DNA of 37,367 bases from an uncultured Clostridia bacterium (lineage in GTDB: Bacteria; Bacillota; Clostridia; TANB77; CAG-508). Shown here in pieces: positions 1 through 8,027 of this stretch. Positions within the stretch are counted from its first letter, which is position 1; every line of letters begins with the position of its first letter. The position numbers and the translations under genes are program-made. The stretch covers positions 1-37,367 of the forward strand of contig CAQPRV010000001.1 in the NCBI GenBank assembly GCA_948857205.1, given 5' to 3'. The notes beneath the pieces are model-generated. The model was given only the letters and a program-made list of their open reading frames with translations, made no database searches and was not told the origin of the DNA.

Positions 1-1
1 A

Positions 2-382
2 AAGGTCAACTGGGTGACTGCCCGGCGCGCCATCCTCCGCAAGCCTATCGACCGCATCGGCTATGGCGGTTACTTAAAGCTTACGTTGGATTTCCCTGAA
101 TTTGTGGACTATGTGGAATCCGTCTGCAATGAGTTCCGGGAACTGTACGATAACATCAAAGGCTGCGTACCCTACTGCGTAAAAAAGGTGGCTGTGCTGA
201 ACTGCTGGGGCAAAATGCGCGCATGGGGCTGCCATATGGTGCATCACGCCATTTACTTTAAGAAAAATTACTCCTATGCAGGAGTGATAGAGGCTCTTTC
301 CGGCGCGCCCTTTGACGTTTTGTTTATCAGCTTTACGGATTTAAAGAAAAATCCCGATATTTTATATGATAATAATTTCTAA
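2..382 (+). CDS. partial GH112 galactosyl-HexNAc/rhamnose phosphorylase, truncated at both ends
   Basis: The reading frame is open from base 2, so the 5' end lies outside the window and the GTG at 14 is not a real start. Residues such as RKPIDRIGYGGYLKL, NCWGKMRAWGCHMVHH and YAGVIEALSGAPFDV match the GH112 family (phosphorolysis of galactosyl-beta-1,3-HexNAc or galactosyl-beta-1,4-rhamnose in the cytoplasm). Members are usually above 700 aa; only about 125 aa are here. Family-like sequence stops near codon PDIL (about 358), then the frame runs into an AT-rich repeat and ends at TAA 380-382. G+C is near 50%, unlike everything to its right. It is either a gene interrupted by the repeat, transferred DNA, or a chimeric contig end. 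Substrate cannot be assigned. Confidence 0.8.
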   Translation, partial: KVNWVTARRAILRKPIDRIGYGGYLKLTLDFPEFVDYVESVCNEFRELYDNIKGCVPYCVKKVAVLNCWGKMRAWGCHMVHHAIYFKKNYSYAGVIEALSGAPFDVLFISFTDLKKNPDILYDNNF

Positions 383-525
383 ATATTTTCCAGTTGTATT
401 CGAATTTTCATAAATATTTTAGATATTTTCTTCACTTATATAAAATAAATTCCTACTAAAAAATCAAGATTTGTAGGTCTTAGGTAAATAGCTATTTATT
501 GAATTATAACCTTTACTTACAAAAA
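359..525 (+). repeat. left copy of ~170 bp terminal inverted repeat
   Basis: This stretch is repeated in reverse orientation at 37175-37349. Shared blocks include ATTTTATATGA, AATTTCTAAATATTTTCCAG, ATTCGAATTTTCATAAATAT, AAAAAATCAAGATTTGTAGG and ACTTACAAAAA. The copies differ by scattered substitutions and about 10 bases of indel near 487, so they are diverged members of a family rather than one assembly duplicate. The outer end abuts the GH112 fragment and the inner end abuts the pyk terminator region. No transposase reading frame is visible in it; a MITE or the end of an insertion sequence is possible. Confidence 0.8.
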
Positions 526-571
526 GTCGAAACTTGAACTTAGTTATTAAAACTTATAGGGTTACAGTTAA

Positions 572-608
572 GTAAAAATAAGATAGATGTAAATTATTCA
601 TCTATCTT
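572..608 (-). terminator. pyk transcription terminator
   Basis: Perfect 10-bp stem AAGATAGATG (580-589) / CATCTATCTT (599-608), 9-nt loop, followed on the minus strand by ATTTTTA. It lies directly after the pyk stop. Confidence 0.85.
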
Positions 609-615
609 ATTAAAA

Positions 616-2052
616 CTAAATTTTTGCTATTCCACCAATAATTCTACTTTCTTCTGCTGTATCAAGCATTTTCGCTCCACCTGAAATAACAATCATATCG
701 CCTTTTTCTAAAATTTCTTTTTGTTTTAATTTTTCTATACCTGCTTCTAATGTCTTATCATTACTTTCTTGTTTTTCAACATAAATTGGTGTAACATTCC
801 AAACTATTGCTAATTGGTTATAAGTTCTTTTATTATCTGTAACTGCTAAGATTGGGCAACCAGCACCTAATCCAGATAATCTTCTTGCAGAATCTCCTGA
901 ATTTGTGTAACAAACAATTGCATCTGCTTGCATATTCATAGCCATTACGCATGTTGAATAAGCAATCTTTGTTTCTAAGCTAGACATATCAATATTTTCA
1001 TTCTCTTTGAATTTTTTCCAATAATCAATATCTCCTTCAACTCTTTTTGCTATTTTAACCATTGTTTCTACACATTCTACTGGATAATCTCCCATTGCAC
1101 ACTCACCTGATAACATTATTGCACTTGTTCTATCATATATAGCATTTGCAACATCGCTTGCTTCTGCTCTTGTTGGTAATGGATTGTGTGTCATTGATTC
1201 TAACATTTGTGTAGCAGTAATTGCTGGTTTATTTGCTTTGTTTGATAATTTAATAAATCTTTTTTGCATTACTGGTGGTTCTGTAAAGTCTGTTTCTGTT
1301 GCCATATCTCCACGAGCTATCATTTGAACATCTGCTGCTTCTACAATTTCTTCCATGTTTTCTAGACCTTCAACATTTTCTACTTTTGTTATAATTTTTA
1401 TGTCTTTTCCACCATTTTCGTCTAATACTTTTCTTACTTGTTCTATGTCATCTTTGTTTCTTGTAAAAGACATTGCTACATAATCGTAATTGTGTTCACA
1501 AGCTGTTTTTAAATCTGCTATGTCTTTTTCTTTTAAAGCTGGTAATCTTACTGGTGTTCCTGGTAAGTTTACTGTTTTTCTGCTTCCTAAACCATTTCCA
1601 TGAACTACTGTACAAACTATATCTTTTCCTACTATTTCATCTACAACTAATTCTATTGCTCCATCATCAATTAGTACTTTTGCCCCTACTTTTAGGTCTT
1701 TATATAATTCTTTGTAAGATATTGATACTTTTTCTTTATCTCCTAATATATCTTCATTTACAAATGTAAATTTTTGTCCATCTTCTAATGTGATTTTTTC
1801 ATTTTTTCCTGTTACTAGCATTCCTGTTCTAATTTCAGGTCCTTGCATGTCTAGTAATAGTGATACTGGTATGTCTAATTCTTCTCTTAATCTTAATACT
1901 GTTTCTGTTTTTTCTGCTTGTTCATCCCAACTTCCATGAGAATAATTAATTCTTGTTACGTTTAATCCAGCATTAAATAATTCTTCTAATTTGTTTTCAC
2001 TTGCTGGTCCTATTGTTCCAACTATTTTTGTTTTTCTCAAATCTTTTTTCAT
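616..2052 (-). CDS. pyk: pyruvate kinase
   Basis: Final glycolytic step, PEP + ADP to pyruvate + ATP, in the cytoplasm. The 478-aa length fits the usual bacterial enzyme without the extra C-terminal PEP-utiliser domain found in bacilli. Visible landmarks are KTKIVGTIGPAS at the N-terminus with the RINYSHG motif, the B-domain between, the active-site strand IITKVEN with the catalytic Lys, GDMATE, and the substrate loop KPAITATQMLESM followed by PTRAEASDVANAI. The C-terminal allosteric domain ends in IGGIAKI. The start is set by GGGAGG 8 nt upstream. It is monocistronic, with its own promoter and terminator. Confidence 0.98.
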   Translation of the reverse strand: MKKDLRKTKIVGTIGPASENKLEELFNAGLNVTRINYSHGSWDEQAEKTETVLRLREELDIPVSLLLDMQGPEIRTGMLVTGKNEKITLEDGQKFTFVNEDILGDKEKVSISYKELYKDLKVGAKVLIDDGAIELVVDEIVGKDIVCTVVHGNGLGSRKTVNLPGTPVRLPALKEKDIADLKTACEHNYDYVAMSFTRNKDDIEQVRKVLDENGGKDIKIITKVENVEGLENMEEIVEAADVQMIARGDMATETDFTEPPVMQKRFIKLSNKANKPAITATQMLESMTHNPLPTRAEASDVANAIYDRTSAIMLSGECAMGDYPVECVETMVKIAKRVEGDIDYWKKFKENENIDMSSLETKIAYSTCVMAMNMQADAIVCYTNSGDSARRLSGLGAGCPILAVTDNKRTYNQLAIVWNVTPIYVEKQESNDKTLEAGIEKLKQKEILEKGDMIVISGGAKMLDTAEESRIIGGIAKI

Positions 2053-2081
2053 TTAAATTCCTCCCTTTTTTAACATGTTAG

Positions 2082-2111
2082 ATTATATCATATGTTCTCG
2101 ACATATTTCAA
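2082..2111 (-). promoter_or_regulatory. pyk promoter
   Basis: TTGAAA (2106-2111), 18-nt spacer, TATAAT (2082-2087), about 30 nt before the pyk start. A match to the housekeeping sigma consensus. Confidence 0.75.
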
Positions 2112-2360
2112 CCATTTTTTGTTTTTTATATTTATATTATTTACTTAAAATAATGTTACCATTCAATCTTATGTAAAAACAATTTTAATAATTGTTATTT
2201 AATTGATTTACAAGATTCAAAATATAATAAAGAATATATAGAAGGTTTTTTAAGCAAAGTAATAAAATATAATTATTATAATGCTATTAGTTATAAATAT
2301 ATATATCAGATTTAATGACAAAATATATTAGTTAATAAAGATATTCACTATAATAGGAAA
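2112..2360. other. AT-rich intergenic stretch without a supported gene
   Basis: About 250 bases between the pyk promoter and the spoIIQ terminator. On the plus strand about 2190-2313 is open without an ATG and could be a gene remnant (contains LQDSKYNKEYIEGFL), but there is no ribosome binding site. Nothing else is seen. Confidence 0.4.
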
Positions 2361-2402
2361 GAAAAAACTAAAAATATTGATAATAAAATCAATACTTTTA
2401 GT
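2361..2402 (-). terminator. terminator after spoIIQ
   Basis: Long stem ACTAAAAATATTGAT (2367-2381) / ATCAATACTTTTAGT (2388-2402) with one mismatch and a 6-nt loop, followed on the minus strand by TTTTTTC. It ends the spoIID/spoIIQ transcripts. Confidence 0.85.
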
Positions 2403-2407
2403 CTTTT

Positions 2408-3250
2408 TTATTTAATATAAACCTTTGGATCTACTTGAATAGAATCTTTAAGTATTTCAAAATGTAAATGAGGTTCATCTGCACTTTCAAACACACCTGT
2501 ATTACCTACAGTTCCTATACTTTGTCCTTTTTCTACCTTTTCACCTTCAACAACAAACTCGGAAGTTAAAAGATTAGCATATACAGATTGGAAACCATCA
2601 TCATGTTCAATTACAACAGTAAGACCATATCTTGGGTCATTCTTAATAGATTTAACAGTTCCTGCTTCAGAAGACTTAACTACTGTAGTTTTATCAGCTT
2701 TTATATCAATACCAGTATGAGTTGTCCATTCTTTTAAAGTTTCTGAATAAATAAGATTCTCTTTTGCAAATTCTCTAAACACTTCTCCATCAACAGGCTT
2801 TTGGAAACTTAACTCCTTTTTAGGAGTTTCTGTCTTTTTAGTAGTATCTGCATTAGTTTTTGTTGTAGTAGCATTATTTTTTGCCGAATTCGTTTTTACT
2901 ACACTTTTTGTATTATTAGTTGTGTTTGATGAATTATTAGATGTTACCTTAGTTGTATTATTTTTAGTAGTAACCTTATTAGTTTCATTAACTGAATTAT
3001 TTGATATTTCTTTCTTAGATTCTTCTACAGATTTACCAATTTCTGTACTAGCACTTTCTGAATTTTCTGTATAATTTCCAGTAATTTTAGCCATATCTTC
3101 TAGTGACCTAGTTTCATCCTTACTATTATCATTTTTATTAAGGCTTAATAATGCAACAATAATAATAACTAAAAACAATACTCCTATTGCACTATACCTA
3201 ATTATTTTATCATTTACTGATTTGTTATTTTTTCTTGCATCTCTTCTCAT
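2408..3250 (-). CDS. spoIIQ: SpoIIQ-like membrane-anchored LytM (M23) protein
   Basis: 280 aa. Residues 1-20 are basic, 21-42 form one membrane helix (VLFLVIIIVALLSL), about 45-140 is a Ser/Thr/Asn-rich linker, and the C-terminal half is an M23/LytM domain. The zinc ligands are kept: HTGID and HLHFE. Known role: forespore membrane partner of SpoIIIAH in the engulfment channel. In Bacillus the domain is degenerate, while clostridial forms keep the ligands as here. The assignment to SpoIIQ rather than a generic M23 endopeptidase rests on its place just after spoIID and the spoIIA operon and on the sigma-F promoter in front of it. Confidence 0.82.
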   Translation of the reverse strand: MRRDARKNNKSVNDKIIRYSAIGVLFLVIIIVALLSLNKNDNSKDETRSLEDMAKITGNYTENSESASTEIGKSVEESKKEISNNSVNETNKVTTKNNTTKVTSNNSSNTTNNTKSVVKTNSAKNNATTTKTNADTTKKTETPKKELSFQKPVDGEVFREFAKENLIYSETLKEWTTHTGIDIKADKTTVVKSSEAGTVKSIKNDPRYGLTVVIEHDDGFQSVYANLLTSEFVVEGEKVEKGQSIGTVGNTGVFESADEPHLHFEILKDSIQVDPKVYIK

Positions 3251-3279
3251 ATAATCCTCCTTTAATACTTAATTATTAG

Positions 3280-3308
3280 AAGTATTTCCTTTTTTTAGAA
3301 GATTATAC
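3280..3308 (-). promoter_or_regulatory. candidate sigma-F promoter of spoIIQ
   Basis: GTATA (3304-3308) and GGAAATACTT (3280-3289), 14-nt spacer. Both match the known sigma-F consensus (GYWTA about 15 nt from GGNRANAMTW) at every defined base. It lies 30 nt before the spoIIQ start, and spoIIQ is a classic forespore target. AGGAGG follows just before the start codon. Confidence 0.7.
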
Positions 3309-3310
3309 AT

Positions 3311-4351
3311 TTATAACGAATTTATATCTTTTATTTCAACACCAACATAAAAATGCTTAATAATTTCTTCACAATTGCTTCCTTGTTTTGCCATAGTATC
3401 TGCACCTGTTTGACTCATACCAACGCCATGACCATATCCTTTTACTGAAAATTTTATATTTTCATTTTCTTTTTTTATTTCAAAATTGGTTGATTTTAAA
3501 GATAATAAAGTTCTTGTTTCTACACCTGATAATTCATGATTTCCAAACCTTATTGTTTTTACTCTACCACTATCTGTATATTCTAAGATTTTTACTTCTT
3601 CATCTTTCTCAAAGTTTATTTTAATATCTGAATATTTTTGTTTTAATTTATTTAATAAATCTTGTCTAGTTAAAACGACCTCTGAACTATACTGATTGTA
3701 TCCCTCTTCACCAGAAGTTTGTACAACTTGTAAATACGGAAGACCTGAACCTCCCCATACATTTACTGGTAATTCTGTAGTTCCACCACTATTTGCATGA
3801 AAAAAAGCATTTATTGGTTTATTCTCATAAGTAACAATTTTTCCTTGTGTTTCTTTTACACTTTGTTCTATCTTTTGCCAATTACTTTCTCTTTTTGCTT
3901 CTTCCCACCTAGCAAGTCTATCTTCTTTAGAAACCCATGCTTGGCAACATGTTGAATCATCACATATATCTGCATTACTATGTTTTTTATTTTGAATTTT
4001 ATAGACAGTATAAGTTCTTGCAACAATTGCTTGTGCTTTAAGTGCTTCTAATTCAAAGTCAGCAGGCATTTCAGCTGATACTACATTACATAAATATTCA
4101 TCTATTTGAACTTGTTTAACTTCTCCTGTTTTATGATTTAGCAAGTTAATTGTACCATAATTTTTATACTCATATTTTTCATTTTCAGTATTTGAATTAT
4201 TTTGTTCTTCTTTAACTTCTGTATTACTATCTTCCTGAACTGAATTATTGGTCTCCTGTACTGAGGTTGTTATATCTCTTTTGGTTAAAAGTGCTGGTAA
4301 TATAAAACATATGAAAACAAAGGAAAAAAAATAAATAAGTATTTTTTTCAT
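3311..4351 (-). CDS. spoIID: stage II sporulation protein D, lytic transglycosylase
   Basis: 346 aa with one N-terminal membrane helix (ILIYFFSFVFICFILPALL), an acidic linker and the SpoIID domain. Landmarks are EYLCNVVSAEMPADFELEAL with the catalytic-type Glu of AEMP, KAQAIVARTYT, a Cys pair region DICDDSTCCQAW, HANSGGTTE and GHGVGMSQTGAD. In endospore formers SpoIID cleaves glycan strands with SpoIIP and SpoIIM to drive engulfment from the mother-cell side. It starts 24 nt after sigF, so it probably shares some read-through. No convincing sigma-E promoter was found in the short gap. Confidence 0.94.
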   Translation of the reverse strand: MKKILIYFFSFVFICFILPALLTKRDITTSVQETNNSVQEDSNTEVKEEQNNSNTENEKYEYKNYGTINLLNHKTGEVKQVQIDEYLCNVVSAEMPADFELEALKAQAIVARTYTVYKIQNKKHSNADICDDSTCCQAWVSKEDRLARWEEAKRESNWQKIEQSVKETQGKIVTYENKPINAFFHANSGGTTELPVNVWGGSGLPYLQVVQTSGEEGYNQYSSEVVLTRQDLLNKLKQKYSDIKINFEKDEEVKILEYTDSGRVKTIRFGNHELSGVETRTLLSLKSTNFEIKKENENIKFSVKGYGHGVGMSQTGADTMAKQGSNCEEIIKHFYVGVEIKDINSL

Positions 4352-4375
4352 ATAATAACCTTCTTTTATTTATTT

Positions 4376-5105
4376 TTATGAACTTAATTGTAATTTCATA
4401 TTATTCAAAATTTTTCGTTCTATTCTTGATACTTGTACTTGAGTTATTCCAAGTATTTTTGCAACTTGTGACTGTGTCTTTTCTTTATAAAATCTTAGCA
4501 TAATAACTTCTTTTTCTCTTTGTTCTAGTCCATTAATTAATTGTTTTACTGTTAATTTATTTGTTATTAGTTCTTCTTCATCTTTTCCTGTTGCAATTTG
4601 CTCAATTAAACTAATTTTTGTTCCACTTTTTTCGTTTGTATAACTTGCATTTTCTATTGATTCAACATGATTTGTTGCTTCTAAGGCTAGAGCTATATCT
4701 TCTTTTTCAACTTTTAATTCTTTTGTAATTTCTTCAATTGTAATTTCTCTTCCTTTTTTTATTATATATTCTTTTTGTAATTCTTTTATTTTTATTCCTA
4801 GTTCTTTTATACTTCTACTTACTTTTATTGGTCCATCATCTCTTATAAATCTTTTTATTTCACCTATCATATATGGTACTGCATATGTTGATAATTTTAC
4901 TTCATAATTTGTATTAAATCTTTTTATTGATTTAATAAAACCCATACATCCAATTTGGTATAAATCTTCTAATTCATATCCTCTTCCATTAAATCTTCTT
5001 ACAATACTCCATATTAATCCATTATTATTTTGAATTAATTTTTCTAATTCTTCTTTATCTCCGTGCTTGGGCTTTTTTTATAGAATTTATATCATTTTCG
5101 TACAT
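4376..5105 (-). CDS. sigF: RNA polymerase sigma-F factor (frameshifted near 5063)
   Basis: Forespore sigma factor. The downstream frame (4376-5062) covers regions 2 to 4: LIWSIVRRFNGRGYELED, LYQIGC, the KLSTYAVPYMIGEIKRFIRDDG block, and the C-terminal helix-turn-helix TQSQVAKILGITQVQVSRIE. The first codons are in another frame: ATG at 5105 reads MYENDINSIKKAQA, then CGG AGA TAA. Removing the C pairing with g5063 gives KAQAGDKEELEKLIQ, a normal sigma-F N-terminus, so one base is extra. The internal ATG at 4945 cannot be the real start because region 2 begins before it. It lies 13 nt after spoIIAB in the usual spoIIA order. Confidence 0.92.
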
Positions 5106-5118
5106 ATTTCACCCACTT

Positions 5119-5595
5119 CTATTTATTTAATATTGTTTCAAATTCTTCTTTTTCGTTATCTTCTTTTATTTTTATTTCTTTTTCCATTGTTATTTTTGTT
5201 CCCAATCCTACAATAGATTCAATTTGTATTTTATCCATAAAACTTTCCATTATTGTAAATCCCATTCCTGATCTTTCTAAATTAGGCTTTGTTGTATATA
5301 ATGGTTCTTTTGCTACATCTATATTCTCTATTCCTTTTCCTTGGTCAGAAATTTCTATTATTATTTTATTTTCTTTTATTTTTGAAATTATTTTTACTAT
5401 TCCTTGTTTGTCTTCATATCCATGTATGATACAATTTGTAACAGCCTCTGAAACCGCTGTTTTAATATCTGCTAATTCCTCTATTGTTGGATCTAGTTGT
5501 GAAGCAAAAGCTGCTATTGATATTCTTGCAAAAGCTTCATTCACAGATTTACTTATAAATTCTAATTTCATTTCATTTTCAAAAACTTCTTTCAT
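5119..5595 (-). CDS. spoIIAB: anti-sigma F factor SpoIIAB (serine kinase)
   Basis: 158 aa GHKL-family kinase. The N box is AVSEAVTNCIIHGYE (Glu and Asn for Mg-ATP), the G1 box is ISDQGKGIEN, and the G2-like box is ERSGMGFTIMESFMD. It binds sigma-F before septation and phosphorylates SpoIIAA on serine. It sits between spoIIAA and sigF as in Bacillus and Clostridium. The C-terminus has a charged extension (KIKEDNEKEEFE) slightly longer than the ~146-aa Bacillus protein. Confidence 0.96.
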   Translation of the reverse strand: MKEVFENEMKLEFISKSVNEAFARISIAAFASQLDPTIEELADIKTAVSEAVTNCIIHGYEDKQGIVKIISKIKENKIIIEISDQGKGIENIDVAKEPLYTTKPNLERSGMGFTIMESFMDKIQIESIVGLGTKITMEKEIKIKEDNEKEEFETILNK

Positions 5596-5670
5596 TTTTC
5601 ATCCTTGTATAATATATTTAGGTTTTTTAAAGGTTACCCATAAACCTTTCTTGATACTTTTACTAAATAT

Positions 5671-5988
5671 TTATTCGCTAATTTGTGCTATAGGTATTAG
5701 TCTTAATAGTCCACTCATCTCAAAGATTTTTTGTACACTTTGTGTTAGGTTACTTACTTCTAATTTTGCTCCTAACATGTTTGCAAATTTGTACCTACCT
5801 ATAATTAGACCTATACCCGCACTATCCATGAAAGTAACACTATCAAAATCAAATATAACTTTTTTAGGCATATATCTTTCAATTTCATAATCTGCTTTCC
5901 CCCTTATCTTTTGTACACTATAATCATCAATTTCATCTGTAATTTTAAAAACTAGAAGCTTGTCCTTTTCATAAAATTTTGTTTCCAT
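5671..5988 (-). CDS. spoIIAA: anti-sigma F factor antagonist SpoIIAA
   Basis: 105-aa STAS protein. The regulatory serine is S56 in TFMDSAGIGLIIGRYK, the site phosphorylated by SpoIIAB and freed by SpoIIE to release sigma-F. First gene of the operon. AAGGAGG lies 6 nt before the ATG. The 75-nt gap to spoIIAB is longer than usual but holds no hairpin that I can see. Confidence 0.96.
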   Translation of the reverse strand: METKFYEKDKLLVFKITDEIDDYSVQKIRGKADYEIERYMPKKVIFDFDSVTFMDSAGIGLIIGRYKFANMLGAKLEVSNLTQSVQKIFEMSGLLRLIPIAQISE

Positions 5989-6017
5989 TTTTTCCTCCTT
6001 TTAGTTTTTCTTTTTGT

Positions 6018-6046
6018 ATTATAATATCATTTCCATTTTTTTCCAA
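6018..6046 (-). promoter_or_regulatory. spoIIA operon promoter candidate
   Basis: TTGGAA (6041-6046), 17-nt spacer, TATAAT (6018-6023), 30 nt before spoIIAA. It resembles a sigma-A site. Bacillus uses sigma-H here, and I see no clear sigma-H match. Confidence 0.5.
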
Positions 6047-6050
6047 GAGC

Positions 6051-6107
6051 AAAAAAATAGAAGTTTTGTCGAAATCAAAAAACTTTATGACAAAATCTTC
6101 TATTTTT
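6051..6107 (-). terminator. terminator after the DUF308 gene
   Basis: Stem AAATAGAAGTTTTGTC (6055-6070) / GACAAAATCTTCTATTT (6089-6107) with one bulge, then TTTTTTT on the minus strand. It separates the DUF308 transcript from the spoIIA operon. Confidence 0.8.
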
Positions 6108-6140
6108 ATTTTATTATGCTTTTATTAATTAAATTTTTTG

Positions 6141-6677
6141 TTATTTTAAATAATTGTCTACTTTCTTTATAAAAATTATATTTTCTATTATATTTATTAT
6201 TGAATAGGTTAATATTACTATTCCTATTGTTTGTAGTATTGCACCACTATTAATTAAAATAAAAATTCCTGCACTAATAATTGCTATTGATAATATTACT
6301 GTTGCTAACCATAATCTTGATTGATAATCTTTCCATACTATAGCAGTTTGTAAGTTCATTATTCCACTATATATTATCCATATTGCAATTACTATTCTAA
6401 ATATTGATAAGATTATATCTGCACAATTCATTATCACTATTCCTGCAATAATTGCTACTATTCCTATAGCTAACATATATCTATTTGTTCTATCTGAATT
6501 GAAATATTCTATTAATTTTAATACCCCAAATATTATGAAAATTAACCCTAATATATTTGCAATAAAAGCTACTATTGCATTTGGATTCGCAATTAACATT
6601 GTTCCAAATAGAATAAATATTAGTGATAATATTATGTCTGTCCAACCTGATTTTTTTAAAAATTTCTCTAGCATCAT
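6141..6677 (-). CDS. DUF308 (HdeD-like) integral membrane protein
   Basis: 178 aa, almost entirely hydrophobic, with about six membrane helices in paired repeats (ILSLIFILFGTMLIANP, IANILGLIFIIFGVLKLIEY, AIGIVAIIAGIVIM, IFRIVIAIWIIYSGI and two more near the C-terminus). The repeat pattern and the NP-A-IVAFIANILGLIFI segment match the DUF308/HdeD family, whose role is unclear (HdeD contributes to acid resistance in E. coli). Two adjacent Met codons could start; AGAAGG lies 4-7 nt upstream. Single-gene unit with its own promoter and terminator. Confidence 0.8.
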   Translation of the reverse strand: MMLEKFLKKSGWTDIILSLIFILFGTMLIANPNAIVAFIANILGLIFIIFGVLKLIEYFNSDRTNRYMLAIGIVAIIAGIVIMNCADIILSIFRIVIAIWIIYSGIMNLQTAIVWKDYQSRLWLATVILSIAIISAGIFILINSGAILQTIGIVILTYSIINIIENIIFIKKVDNYLK

Positions 6678-6701
6678 TTTCTACCTTCTTTTTTTTTTAT
6701 T

Positions 6702-6731
6702 AATATACCATATTTTTTACTACTTTTTCAA
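6702..6731 (-). promoter_or_regulatory. promoter of the DUF308 gene
   Basis: TTGAAA (6726-6731), 18-nt spacer, TATATT (6702-6707), 25 nt before the start codon. Confidence 0.55.
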
Positions 6732-6808
6732 GAAATTTAGAAATTTTTAAGAATTTTTATTATTTCTTAGTGTGATGTAGGGTAACTGAAAAGTTGAATA
6801 AATAAGGA

Positions 6809-6847
6809 AGAACTAAATAAGAATATTTTTATCCTTATTTCAGTTCT
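6809..6847 (-). terminator. hairpin after rpmF
   Basis: AGAACTAAATAAG (6809-6821) pairs with CTTATTTCAGTTCT (6834-6847) with one bulged base. It lies 20 nt after the rpmF stop. The trailing T-run is weak. Confidence 0.55.
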
Positions 6848-6867
6848 CCCTTTGAATACTACTTTTT

Positions 6868-7059
6868 TTATACATTTTCAGTTTCTTTTTTAGCTATTAC
6901 TTCTTTTCCATCATAATATCCACAATTTTTGCAAACTCTATGTGGCATTATTGGTTCATGACAATGTGGACAACTTGTGTATGTTGGATTTTCTTTTTTC
7001 CATGTTGATCTTTTTGAGTGTGTTCTTGCTTTTGACCATCTTCTTTTTGGTTGTGCCAT
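6868..7059 (-). CDS. rpmF: 50S ribosomal protein L32
   Basis: 63 aa beginning MAQPKRRWSKARTHSKRS, as in Firmicutes L32. It has the zinc-binding form with two CxxC pairs, CPHC and CKNC. Structural protein of the large ribosomal subunit near the peptidyl-transferase exit region. AGGAGGG lies 7 nt before the ATG. A strong promoter is present, fitting high expression. The usual DUF177 (YceD) neighbour is absent. Confidence 0.97.
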   Translation of the reverse strand: MAQPKRRWSKARTHSKRSTWKKENPTYTSCPHCHEPIMPHRVCKNCGYYDGKEVIAKKETENV

Positions 7060-7132
7060 TTAAATCCCTCCTTGCTTTAGATATATTTTTTTATATCTTT
7101 TTCTATTTTTTCATTATTTTCATCACTATACG

Positions 7133-7161
7133 ATTATACAAGTATTTTACTCTTTTGTCAA
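7133..7161 (-). promoter_or_regulatory. rpmF promoter
   Basis: TTGACA (7156-7161), 17-nt spacer, TATAAT (7133-7138): a full consensus housekeeping promoter. Its -35 lies inside the last codons of the upstream DUF5662 gene. Confidence 0.85.
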
Positions 7162-7704
7162 TAGTTGGTTACAGTTCTTTTCATATAATTCTTTAATATT
7201 TTTCTTTTTTAAGGTTCTCTTAATACCATTTTGAGCTACTTGTTCTAAAACTTCTGTTATAAAATTTTCTATACTTTTATTTACTTTAATTTTTTCTTTT
7301 TCGTTATTCCAATATTGTAATTCAAACTCTTTAGTCCACTTTTTCCCTTCATATATTATACCAGCAGCCAATTTGTCGCAAATCATCTCAACAGCATATT
7401 TATATGGAATAAGTGGTGTGGGATTAGGAGCTCTTTTATCTATCCAATATTCTGCATGATGTTTATTTCTTCCTTTATGATGTAACCATGCTTCCGAGTA
7501 GCCTTTGTCTCTTTTGGCTTCTGTTATAGGTGAATATGTTCCTACATAGTATTTTGCACTTTCCCAAAATTCTGTTGGTGAATATTTAGAAATATCATGC
7601 CAAAAACCTCGCCATGGCTCTCCTACTCTACAACATAGCTTAAATACTACCCATTTATGATGTGTAATCAATATAAAATGTTTTACTACATTTTTTATTT
7701 TCAT
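7147..7704 (-). CDS. DUF5662 family protein
   Basis: 185 aa. The conserved part is rich in His/Asp/Trp: WHDISKYSPTEFW, AWLHHKGRNKHHAEYW and a YAVEMICDKLAAG segment. HD and HHxxxxxHH patterns suggest metal binding, as expected for the DUF5662 family, but no activity is established. The C-terminal 60 residues are Lys/Glu-rich and helical. The start is supported by GGGGGA 5 nt upstream. A weak promoter (TTGATT-17-TAAACT) precedes it. Function unknown. Confidence 0.72.
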   Translation of the reverse strand: MKIKNVVKHFILITHHKWVVFKLCCRVGEPWRGFWHDISKYSPTEFWESAKYYVGTYSPITEAKRDKGYSEAWLHHKGRNKHHAEYWIDKRAPNPTPLIPYKYAVEMICDKLAAGIIYEGKKWTKEFELQYWNNEKEKIKVNKSIENFITEVLEQVAQNGIKRTLKKKNIKELYEKNCNQLLTKE

Positions 7705-7769
7705 TTTAATCCCCCATTTATTATTCTGATTATTAGTTTACTATATATTTTTACTAAAATCAATAAATA

Positions 7770-8027
7770 TATAGCAATCGCTTAAAGTTTTAATTATTTA
7801 TTTGTTTGTATTTATAAAATCTACTCGCTCCCAAAGAATTATAATTATTTATTGTTTTCGTTGCCCCATTCTCAAAATTCTATAGAAAAGTTTTCTAACT
7901 TTTCTAAGAATTTTGGAACGGTTACCCTGGAGTCACTCAAAAATAAATAATTATAATCCTTCTAGCGCTATTTTTAATTAAATAAATATTAACAAATAAA
8001 TAATTAAAACTTTAAGCGATTGCCTTA
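7770..8027. mobile_element. MITE-like nested palindrome with 9-bp direct repeats
   Basis: Three concentric inverted repeats: outer arms 7774-7806 and 7991-8023 are perfect over 33 bp; middle arms 7838-7853 and 7942-7957 are perfect over 16 bp; inner arms 7873-7892 and 7898-7915 form a near-perfect hairpin. The direct repeat CAATAAATA occurs at 7761-7769 and 8028-8036, each four bases outside the arms, as expected for a target-site duplication. No reading frame is inside. Inferred: a non-autonomous transposon of 258 bp. The low base complexity makes the direct repeat suggestive rather than certain. Confidence 0.7.

Noticed and set aside
1473..1769. Hydrophobic plus-strand frames opposite pyk, leuA, leuB and jetC
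   Set aside because: They are antisense shadows of AT-rich coding sequence with Leu/Phe-rich products and no ribosome sites.
2190..2313. Plus-strand open stretch with coding-like codons
   Set aside because: No start codon or ribosome site; kept only as a possible remnant.
4352..4400. Sigma-E promoter before spoIID
   Set aside because: A CATA-like -10 is present but no -35 at the proper distance; not supported.
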